Shown piece after piece: positions 28,601 through 40,600 of a DNA stretch of 64,000 nucleotides. A model generated the notes under the pieces. The model saw only the letters and a list, made by a program, of their open reading frames with translations, had not been told where the DNA came from and made no database searches. This stretch comes from Apostichopus japonicus (lineage: Eukaryota > Echinodermata > Holothuroidea > Aspidochirotida > Stichopodidae). Position 1 is the stretch's first letter. The number at the start of each line of letters is the position of its first letter. The stretch covers positions 11,425,501 through 11,489,500 of the forward strand of contig NC_092566.1 in NCBI RefSeq assembly GCF_037975245.1, given 5' to 3'. A program made the position numbers and the translations under genes.

Positions 28601-31600
28601 GTCAACAGGTGAAATCTCTTGGGGTTTCAAAATGTTTAAAGTCATAAATCCATCCTAGTACCTAAAGTTTTCTGTTTATGGCTTTTCCATCAAACTTCAC
28701 CACTGACATTTTTGAAGGATGTTTTTGGGAACAAACACAAATCACCTTTAGAAATAGTAGGTGAATGGTTATGATGTCACAACGTTTGGTAGAGGTAACC
28801 CACCCTGCAAGAAATTATAAGGGTTAATATGATCTTCAAATATGTCCCTATTACACACAAAACAAGGAGGTCTGACCAACTTCCTGGCAGGTCTGCCCAT
28901 TCCAGACAAATTTGAACTTTCTTCAACTAAACAAAAATACTTTGTTTTAAATATTTATTGAACAAACTGTAACATCATTGTTCATGATGATATGTTGCTT
29001 CACTCACTGGTGTTCATCACATGTCAATGATGATGTCACACACAGTCAATGTAAGTTTGAGGGTTGAATGGTAAACAAAATTTTTTTTTTTTAAACTGGG
29101 ACGTAGGTAATGCAAACTACATTTCATGACATATTAAAAGTGCTGCATTTGAGTCTCAATCATGTGTACAGTCAGTAATTACAGCTGCGGTCAATACCCA
29201 CAACACAGTGTACATAGCAGCGATGGACATCTCAGGTCCAGCTAAAGATAACAAGGTATCACGTTTCATTACTGTCTGCATTTTGTAGCGACTAGAAAAA
29301 AAACTTCACTTCAACGGAAAGTGAACTTTTTCAGAGGGGGGCGGGCACATTGTTTGGGGCGAGTCTTCAATGCCTTTAAGCCAAATGGGCTTTACTTATT
29401 AAACTTTTTTCTTTACTTTCACTATATGTTAACTTTACTATAATGGAGATGGTTTAGAAATGCTGCATCTAAACTATTGGACGTTCTTTATACTAAGGCC
29501 TATAGTAATGACATTAGTCTTCAATGTCAACATTCTTGAAAATAGGAACAGAGAAAGTGAAAGCTTGCAGATAATACCACTTGACAAGTGCTATGACATC
29601 ATAGTGACAGCCCCAGGCACAAATTTTACACGTTTTCCTTAGCTGTTTGGGAGAATTGTTCATCACAAGGATATAAGATACGAATGATCGCTGCCGCATT
29701 GGTATTTATGACATCACAATGACTGCCCCCAGAAGAAAGGACTTTTGTAAACTAGGATATCAGGGTATCTAGGGCAAGGTCTATCTTAACTGTTTGGAGG
29801 AATAACTCATCTCCAAGATGATAGTTACCTTATTATGAATAATTGAATATTACATAATTATGAATAATTACAGTACTGATAGACTTGCTAAAATTGGCAA
29901 ACTAGCCAAGCTTCTTAAAACAAAAGAAACAAACAAAAGTTCATAAAGTTTGACTATTGCCTTGATAATGCAGGCCATATTTGGGTCCGTCTATCCTTCA
30001 AAGCAATATAGCTTGACATTACATGTACAAGTAATTTCATATCCACTTTTCAACCTTCAAGGAAATCATTTATTCGTTATCACATTGCAAAAGGCCATGC
30101 AAACTGGTGTTAGGAACATGATTTGAACAAAACAGAGGCCCCTATAAATTTTTATTAAGTTACCTTCACAGATAGTGGTACAGCCATTCAGAGGTTAGGG
30201 GAAAGTGACCTGTCAGTGGCACATTGATATACCATATGACATTGTGTTGCTGTACTATTCATTTTGCTCTGAGTTTTGTTCCTTTCTACCCCTCAGGTAT
30301 GTTCTTTTTACTTTATTGTACTTATTACTCTTATCTTTAATAGTTAAAGGATCTAACTGATGTATTCTTATTAGTATCCATGGTAACATTCAATAGGAAT
30401 GTCAAGATATTGAAGTGCACCTTTTTATCAATGCTAGTAGTTTTATATGTTCTTAATATAGCCTTAAGCTGTATGTTACCTGTATGGTACATTGTTATTT
30501 GATATGGTGAAGCCACTGCAGCTACGCCCAGGAACGAGGTGGTTCCATGGTGTCAAATTACTTAGCAGGTATAACCTGTGCTGCATAGGCTAATTAGATG
30601 GATTGTTCTATTGGAAGAGGGGTTGATTAAAGTAGCTACACAGTAAGCTGCATAGGGTAGACCCCCTACAGAGGTCTGGGTGCACAGGATTGGTGGAATT
30701 GTTTAGGTTACCATGGCAATCCTATACCAAGTAGAGATATTGTTCTTATTAGCTGTATACTGCCTGTGCAGTGGTAGTGTGTGGGTACAACTATATTGAA
30801 ACCTTTGTTTTAATAATAAGTCGTAAGCTAGCTCCCTAGTTCATGCAGGGAAATGTTGCTAGTCTAGGGGTGCACAGAGGATTAAGATGTTAGAATAAAT
30901 ATTAACACTTCTGTGTGCAGCTGTGTGGGTCATGTCAGTTAGTTTGGTGAATATGTTTGTTGGTCTATGCGTGAGTGTGTGTTAGGTGTAGGTTGATTAG
31001 GTTTATCTGTTTATCAATAAATGCATGATGTTGCACTGAGGTTGATATGATATAACAGAGAGCTGTAAAGGACAATTATGTTCTAGATTAAAGGGTTGTA
31101 AATACACATTGATATACCATATGACATTGTGTTGCTGTACTATTCATTTTGCTCTGAGTTTTGTTCCTTTCTACCCCTCAGGTGGCCTATATATTGGCTC
31201 ATACCTAGGTCACCCGAATCCCCGGGGTAACACTGGGCAAAATGGGTTTGTACGCATGAAACACATAGTTTATGGGAGACAAAGTTCAGAGGCTTCTAAA
31301 CTACTAAGCTAAATTTGAACTGCTCGATTATTCTCTGACCTTACCCTGTGGTCATCCCGCTAAACAGTCCACTGATATTGTCACAATTATTGCAAAAAAA
31401 GTGTTATGTCTGGGAAAGATCCAGAGACTCAGATATAAACACTAAAACTGATTTCCTTTTAGCCAGAGACTTTTTACAGTAATTGAAAGAAAGACTTCCC
31501 TGGGTTCAAAACAAACCCAGTTGTTATGTATTTACAGCATTAAAACCCACACATTGTCCTAATTCTAACAGGGCCATAATACACCCACAACAGAAGGTGT

Positions 31601-34600
31601 ACAAATGGTAATTGCAGCTCCATATGTTGCATCCTCCCTGAAAGCAAAAGCCTCAAACTAGAGCAACATGAAGATAGAGCTGTATGCGACAAAACTGAAC
31701 TTTTATAGCTGTTCCGAGGTTATCCATGTTTCCTTGTGTCATGTACAGACGACAAACTGTGACACAGATGGATCTCAGTAGTCGGTTGGCCAACTGTCCA
31801 AATATACATTTCCATGGTAACAATTACCGGAATAATTCCTTTCAATTCTTATGTATGGCAATTCATGTGCTAATTCTCTGTAGAGAACTGATTTAATCGC
31901 CTACAGCTGACTGTGGAGGAATTGTGGAAGTTACATCAGATCCCAAAATCCACACCCTTCGGTGGTTGCTTAAACACCAGAGTTAACTTGTGTTCTGACG
32001 ATAGTGACACAGCATTACCTTGGCTTAAATGAGAACTTGATGAACAGCTTCTTTGACAGTTGTGATGTAAAATTACTGAGTCTTTTTAAAGTCTGTTTAT
32101 ACACAGCATTATGTGCGACTGTAGCCAACGATACCTTGACTGTGTATCCTTGCAAACTTTGTTACCTTTTTTGGGTAACGTACAATCCCAAAATATAAGC
32201 GTGTAAATAATCACACGATCACGACGATGTACTCTTTGGGTCAATACTTCGGCTTATGCTCTGAGATCAAGTGAAACTAAATTTAACAGAAAATTCACTT
32301 GATTGTGTACCAAAACATGTCTTGACCTCAATACATAATATTGAAAAACAATTAAGCCTACACAGTGAGCAATGTTTTCTAATTTCACATCTTATGCAGT
32401 GTTTATACTTAATGAAACAGGTCCCACACTCTTTGTGGTCAGTATTACAAACAAGGTCAAATAATTGTAAATCTTTGCACACTTACATTACACTCACGTT
32501 TTGATTCTTTGTTTACTACTTGTAAGGAGACACACAGGACCATGGGTCGTCTGATGTACAGTGCTGTTACTACTGTGGCGATTTATAAACAACAACAGAA
32601 TTAAAAGGTCAATGCTGATATCACTGGTCAAAGCTGACCGTGGGTCAACCTAGACTGATTTTACATTGCAAGTTTTTCACTGATGGCATCAGGGTCTGAA
32701 CTTCTCTAAATCACAGTCAACCACGGTGTTCTAATCACAGAACTGCTGATCTGCATAAAATTACATTGCAAATCTGACCCGAGCATATGGATCAACACTG
32801 CCCTCGTTCTCAAGTGGCAGATCCATGAGTCATCGTGTTTACAAGCCAAGGCACCACAGCACACACATGCATGTACACACCCTATCAACCATCATTGCAT
32901 TGATTCCTTGTGCCTCCTGCGATGAATCAAATCGTACTAAGTGTAGCTACTCAGTAACTCACAAGTGAAAGTAGCTAATAATAGACGCTGCGTTTCACGA
33001 TCTTGAAAATTGACAGTCACGATATTGTTGTCCTTATTTTACTGATCAAACATTACGTAATACTACATAAACAAAATCTTAAACCATTCATCAGAAATAA
33101 TTTGTCTAATGCACTATTAAGGCAGACTGCTTCCTCCCAGACACAAATCCAATCACCACAAGATGTTTTTCAAAAAATGCAGAAAAAAAAAAACATGTGG
33201 TAATCATATATTCCAATATAAAGACATATGAATCCCTTGCTATATATATATATCGATATAAAATATATATATATATATATATATATACGATGGCAGTGAG
33301 CAGGAAAAAGTGTTCTATGACAGTCCCAGACTGAATATCCTAAATACCAAAAGTTGTATACTTTCTCTGCATGACTGAGTGAAATTGGAAAGCATACAGT
33401 GCTTACAAAAAAAAGGACATTGGGGACCCTTATAATCTAGTAATTTCCAAGTAATTTGTCAAGGATTAACCAATTTGTCTCACTCTCTTTCAGCATGGAA
33501 AGCTTTTTTTCCTTTCCATCTTGTTTCCTTTTCCTTTCTGTTATTCCTTGAGCCTGACATAGCTTCGTACCAGGACCAGCATAACATTTGTATTTCTGGT
33601 GTCCACAATTTTCAATCACATCATAAAAAAAGAGACAAAAAAAAACCAGGGATGCCATGTCACTATGTGAGTGTCTTTGTAACCCTTTGCTTGGGTCCTA
33701 ACAGGGGTCCATTAAAAAATGGTTTTTGTAATAAACTGAGGTTAAAGTGAGAGATTATCTGGCAAACTTTAAAGCACCTGCTGACAAAGGAGGGGTGTAC
33801 AGGGTTGGAGATAAATTTGTCATTTTATTTACAACAAGCCATATTTTGACAAATGGTAGGGAAATGAAGTATGACAGGTGTCATTAGTTACTTTGACCTT
33901 GCAAATAATGACAAAGTGCTGGCAATTTTCACCTAACCCACTAAGGACAGTTAAAAATAGCAACACAAAGGTAAGAATAAATCTGCAGTGTATAACTAGA
34001 GCTTAACAAATTCCTACAAATTGTTTGAATAAGATTATGTAACTAAACTTATATAGGGAGAAGTGACAAATTATAGATTTGTCAATAAATATTAAAAAGA
34101 TTTATTACCATATTTGACTCAATGGATCGAGCCATGGGGCTTGAAACTGCTTGTTTTAAGGTAATGTTACCAACATCTACTGGTTGTTACTCAAAATTAG
34201 ATCACAATCAATCCAAGAAAGAAACTCTTGTAGCATTGCGGAGTGTTAGCTCAGTGGTTAACACCGGTGCCTTTCAATCATAAGGTCCCCGGTTCGAGTC
34301 ACTCCCAGATTAATGTATGTCGTCCAGTTACAGAGTTGTTGATAATTAACAATTCATAATCATGGACGTTAAATATGAATGTGAGAGACTGACTTCGGTC
34401 AGCTTGCGGCTTTGATAAGCCAATGAGGCTTCTTCGCGAGTTCCTGCTTGCAGGAGGATCTAATATACACACACATACATACATACATTTCTCACCAAAT
34501 GAATTCAGTCCAAAGATAATGTAATTTCAACTCTGCAAGGATGTTGATTTTATTAAGGGTACAAGGGAATATTTTATGAAAGTTTATAAGAATCAGCAAC

Positions 34601-37600
34601 CATTGGGGAGTTTGAGAAGGGGAAAGGGGTCCACAGAAAAACTGGGGTCAATAAAAGCCAAATTCATGACCGTCAACATTTCACATTGCACATATAACAG
34701 GGGCGGATCCAGGGGGGGCCCGGTGGGCCCGGGGGGCCCGGGCCCCCCCTTTTTGAAAATCCTGATTTTTTTTTTTTTTTTTTTTTTTACCGCGTTCGAG
34801 GGAAAGTGCCCCATGCGTGATCAGTGGCGTAGCTACGGGGGGCCTGAAATTGCAGACATGAGATCCATATTTTCAGGCTAGGTACATGCTGCTTAGAATA
34901 CTCGGGAAGTGCCGTTTCCGGCCATCTGGGGGGTTTGTAAAGCCAAAAATTTTCTTGTACGCTTCCCGCCAACCGATGATGGCGCTCCGCTTAGATAGTC
35001 TTACGTTCAGGCGCGGCTGGACCAGTCAGACCCCCCCCCCCCTGTCACAAATCCTGCATCCGCCCCTGATATGTCATTGAATATTCCACAAAACTACTTT
35101 TTATGTCCACGAAACTGTCGAAACATGATTTTCATTACTGGTAGAGATATAAAATATTGGGAATTCTGAATTTCCTGCAAACATGCGGCTGGGCCTGTTC
35201 AATACTCACTACTGTATCGCCTTAAAAAATGATGAGTGGAAATAGTTTCTCCAGGACCGTATCGTATCGTGGGTATCGAGTACGTCTGATATACGAACGT
35301 ACGTAGTACGTACGTACGTACGTCTATGATGATATGCACTGTACTGTACTGATAAAAACATAGGTGAATTTCACTCCATGGGAGTGATCACTGAGCACAT
35401 TCCGGTATAAGAGTGAATTTCCACTCCATTGGAGTAAATCTTAACTCCTAATAGAGTTATATTCACTCATATTAGGAGTGAGGGTTAACTCCAATAGAGT
35501 TAAATTTTACTCTTAATTTGAAGTGCGCCGAGTGATCACTCCAATGGAATGCAATCCACTCATTTGTTTTTAGAGGGTTGCTAGATATATGAAGAAGAAA
35601 TTTACATACCAATACATGTTATCGGTCATCGATTGGCACAAAAAGCCAGATTCTGATGACAGCTGCCTCAAGAAACCCAATAAATGGCCTAATAAGCACC
35701 GAGCCATCAATGTGGACCATTACCGAAACATCGATGCGTGTTAGTCTTCCACACCCTTCCTCTAATGCTATTTAAGTCCACATGTGGGCATATCCTGCAA
35801 ATATACCGGTAGCCCACAGGGGTTTGAGTTGGGAGAAAGGCCTTGACAGCTTGAAACGACAAATGATGCCAACTTCCCTCAAGTTAAAAGTCTGGCTGAG
35901 TTGGCAAGGCCAGTCAGCATGAAAGAGAAAAAACTTTTTTTGCATTTCTGTCACCAAAGTTGCACATCTTTTTGGTTGCTATTTTGCCTCACAGGTGCCA
36001 TCTCCTGCGATCTGGGGGGTGCTGAAATCTCAAATTTTCTCTGTACGCTCCGCGCCAACCAAGGTGGCGCTCCGCTTAGATAGTAAACTCCGCCCCCCCC
36101 ACAAGAAAGAACAGCCCCCCATGGCCCCCCACTCAAAATATCCTAGCTACGCCACTGTGCGTGTAATTTTTTGTAAATAAATTTGCAAAAAGAGTACACC
36201 ATCATTCTGATAAAGTGAAGGTGAGAGGGGCACTCTGACTGCATCAATAGTCTCCATCTGGAAGGGGGCATCCAAGATGAAATGGCCTGGAGTAGCCTGG
36301 TAAAAAGTAGTTTGCATCACCACCTACTCCCCAAAGACTTAAATCCCAGCTCATTGCTCGAAATTGCAAATATATGCCCGGCAAACCATGAATACATGAT
36401 TTATTGGAAATAAATTTTACTCCAAACTTTCACGAAAAGTAGCACCAGATTGCACCGAGGACCTCCATATTTTGTGAAATTTTCCCAAAGGGGAGGGGGG
36501 CACCCACTCCCCTTAGACCCCTCCCCCAGGATGACGATTAGGCATTTCCCATCTGGGCCCCCCCTTCGGCGAAATCCTGGATCCGCCACTGTATAACATA
36601 CGCTGTGAAGACACTCAGAATAAGCAAGAGATTGCCTGCTCTGGCAGAGAAAACTGAAAATTTTCCTGACCACAGGACTGAGATCATTGGTGATACTCCA
36701 GCTTATGTTATTCAAGATTTGTTGACCTACCTTATAAGGTCCATGGATGGCAGAAGGTTGAGAACCTAGGAAGTTTATTCTACGACTCAAATCACGTTAA
36801 AATTAATTCCAAGACATTCATATTTGACAACTTTACATTGGTCTATAATTTACAATGCCATTGTGAAAGTTAATACGATCAGGGAAGAACTGAGGTAAAA
36901 AGAGACTTTTTGATGCTACAAGTGGAAATAGTAAAGACATTGTTATATTCATTTTGTCAACTGACAACCAATAGTATATATCTAGATGTTTGTACTTTCA
37001 ACATCCACATGTTTACATAATTATAATAATATGTAAAGCCATTCTCAGCCAATCTCAGCCTCAAGATTTACTAGGTCTCCCATTAACAGTGTTTAGGGTG
37101 CATTTCCATGACAACAAACCATGAACATACCTGAAATTTCAGTGCTGTTTTGATCCTGATGTCATTTGACAAACTAGCAAAGTATCATATCACAAAGTAT
37201 GGCCTAAAAATGCTACAAACAAAATTCGAGAAATTTCACACATAATCTGAAAGTATTGTTTACTACCAACTAATTGCTAGGTACTGTTTTAAGTGTCCCA
37301 CCAATAAAGCATAGTTTCTACGAATGAAGAAATCCCAACTGTATCAAAACTATTCAAGAGAGTTTTCCACAGCTATATCAGAGCTTTCTGTTAAGGAAAT
37401 TATAAAATGCAGCTCTTGCTGCTTAGTAAACTCATTGTGCTTTATAAAAGACTTAAATGTGAACGGTTTATCACTTCTCTGTATATATCACATTCATGAG
37501 TTTTGGGACCGAGAAGGAAACACTTTGATGCATCGTTCAAGATGGGATCTGAAATTCCAGAAAAAGCTACTGATCGAACAATCAGTATGAACCTTCAAAA

Positions 37601-40600
37601 TATGATGACATGATAAAACAGTTAGCATACATGTGAAATCTACATCAACGTGTCAGTGTCTGCACCATTACAGTATATATACCTACCTTCACGAGTTGGT
37701 GCTTCAGTTACCACCCCTGTGTCACCCTTTAGCTGGGATGACTGCCTCTCATCTTGTAAATTTTCTGATTCTTGGGTATAGTACCTATAATCTTCATCCG
37801 TAAGTGCTATATCTCCAATGTAACCAACTGAACAGAAATGAAACGAAACAAGGTCAATCGAGAACAAAAATACATTTGAATTCAAGTATTGACATAATGC
37901 AAATCATTTGACGGATGATTGTTTACTCCCATACTTACCAAGTGTTTATGTTCTTTATGTCTACTGTCAGAAAAATGCATCACTTTTCTTCCCACTAGCA
38001 TTTTGCCAGTGAAACGTCTGAGTTTTTAGGCCTGTCAAGATTATTCCATGAAGAGAAGTTTAATGAGCTAGTCATCAATAACTTTAATTTGACACCTTTG
38101 TCATGTCAGTAAGTTAGGCACATATGCAAATAAAGCAAATCAGAAAACATCAGAATGTTTGATACTTACTTTGTTATTTGAAGAGAAACATGACCATCAA
38201 ATATCACAAAGAAAATTTATTTATATTAACCAACTCAAGCTGCTTCAAATGGCCTGCCAAAGTATTGGTCGTGACAGAGTAATAAAACAAAACGATGTAT
38301 CATGTAACCTGTTCAAGAAGCATTTCAAAGCTATATGATGTGTCTATCAATATTAGAACTAGACATATATCATTTGTCTAAACGCATACCGGTACATTAA
38401 ATAATTAATAATAATATGTATATACATATACGTAAACATATATGGTATAAATGCACATTAAAATGTCATATCAAAGTATAAAGTAAATTCGAGCTTTCTG
38501 TTTTCTAAAGGATATATGCCAAAGCTTTGTTGGCATCTCACTCCTTTACATTATCTTCAAAACTGACATGAATTTCTTGTACAATGACACACAACACTTT
38601 CATACTTATGCATCCACAATATTTGCTAAGTTATATAGAATGTTTCAGCTCCATGGTCTAAGCAGGTCTAGGCCTGCTCTACAATGAAAAAGATTCTTTA
38701 GAATTACAACTGGCCAGTGGGTGTACCAAGGTGGGTGGGCAGGGGGTGGGGAGGGTTAAAGGAATTGTCTGGTGGAAGAATTTGATACATTGTCCTTGTA
38801 ATTATTATTTTTCTCTTTCAAACCATGTAAAAATTGTCCCCAGTCGACATTTTCTTCTTGTAGAAATCTGGTTTTCAAATTCACCAGTTTCTCACCAAAA
38901 GTACCGTTTGTTCGAACGCTTCAATATGGTGATTGACGTAGTGCTTGCAAATAGGCAAAACAGGCGACTTGAAGTTAGCACTCCCATTTCCGCAGCAAAT
39001 AAACTCACGTGTAAGCACATTGGATTGCCTAATATATATAACGTACATACTCGCGAACGTATATCCTACGATGCCCAGTTGGTGTACATGTATAGCGTTG
39101 CACTCACACTCAAACCACAGTTCATAAACTGTTCTTCAAAATCGCTGAAATAAAATTCACAGATCAAATAAACAGTAAAATGAAACTTGAAAAGTATTAG
39201 TTACACCATGGAGGTAAAAACAGACACCGAAAGAGCAGAATGTAGCACCGAGAAGCTTATAAGGGCTTCGCAGAACTCTCCGATTGTAAACGTTAGAGTA
39301 GCCTATACACGCGAACATTCTTCGCGCTGGAGCTGGATATCGCAATGCATAAACAACGAAGAGTCTGCTGTTAAAAATTATCTTGTGTTACACAAAGACC
39401 ACGAAACCACCGATCTACTACATATATGGCAGCTTAAGGAGTTTTTTAAATCATATCTAATTTCTAAGAAATTTCACCGGAAATTAAGGAAGAAATTTAT
39501 CTGTATACAAACGCGTTTTTTTTTGTGATTACCGTATAGGTACTGTGCAGAGGGTGGGTTATGACACAATCTGCTATGGCAGAGCTGACGTCACGTATTG
39601 TACTGTTCAAATCATATTTGAAATGTCTATCCATAACGATTAAAAAATCGTTTCTCTGTCAAACGCAACATTAGCGTTCTCATACTTTGACAACATGTTT
39701 GGAAAATTATTTACTATTTTTTAAGGTAACTTCTTTGGGCCACCAGACAATCCTTTTAAGAGCGGCACTGAAGCCAAGGCTATGCAAGTAAACTGCCTCC
39801 TGTAGTGCTTGTAAACTGTCAGTACTAGTATTAGTAAGTTAAAACCTAGGCCCTATGTCACTCTGCAAGATTCACAAATATGTTAACAATTACAATTAAG
39901 AACTTCCAAAGATGTATACATAAAAGTATAACTGTAACAATTGCCTATAGACAGTTAGCACTGCTGCGTTAGCCTATTCCACCTAAGGTTGCACGTTGCA
40001 AATGGAGAACTCGATAGGTTACACAAACCTCATATGCAAACTGCTACAGGCCAAAGTATAACACAAATGATTTTGTCGATTATGGTGAAAATTCACCGAA
40101 GTGACACTATATGGCAATGTGACTTGAAAGTCCCCAGGTGGAATCATTTTAGCGTACTCTGATAATTAGTACTGTCGTCCGTATTACTAACACTACCTCG
40201 CTAGCCAGCGGCTAGGCTACGCTACAGATCTAAGATGAGTTAATTGCGATCAAAGGTTGCGACGCAACTTACAAATACTAGCCTATCGGTATACTTGGTT
40301 ATGTAGTCGAGTCCTATATTGAATGTGCGCACGCAACGCAGGCGCAAACAGGGTGAATAAAAGAAAGATAAAAGCTACACTTGCAACATTGAATGGTTTA
40401 CGAACAAATTAACGTTTTCAACTTCACGTCTTTTCATACGGTACCGTGTTTCATAAAGAGAATCAATCGACCCAACCTAGCATCATTACGATTGAATCAT
40501 TAATGATTTATCTCTGATCTTAAGATTTAGGACCCAACAATTTGTAGTCTACTGACTTTCAACTTGTACCCTTCTCTTCTGTTTTCGAAATCACTACAGG

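Larger units (their letters stand above)
17816..37686. other. Tolloid intron 2 (19.9 kb), repeat-rich
   Basis: A single very large intron. No exon of any gene could be supported in it; exons 2 and 3 join in phase. It carries the hAT-type MITE (19.1 kb), TTAA MITEs (21.6, 29.2 kb), the palindrome-array transposon (23.3 kb), the 79-bp direct repeats (30.2/31.1 kb), a SINE (34.2 kb), the hAT nest (34.7-36.6 kb) and microsatellites. Stretches 24.9-26.6, 26.9-28.0 and 31.3-33.2 kb show nothing recognisable. Confidence 0.7.

Noticed and set aside
31184-31312. Possible exon after the acceptor-like CAG ([20 protein letters not shown])
   Set aside because: The identical acceptor-like repeat at 30298 is not followed by the same frame, no partner exon is visible, and the stretch matches no family I know.
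34701-35068. A single simple hAT element from CAGGGGCGGATCC to GCATCCGCCCCTG
   Set aside because: The flanking 8 bp do not match and the interval crosses the better-supported pair 34822/36157, so I report only a composite nest.
37324-37590. 88-codon plus-strand ORF in tolloid intron 2
   Set aside because: No recognisable domain, no splice context and no repeat family support; consistent with chance in AT-rich DNA.
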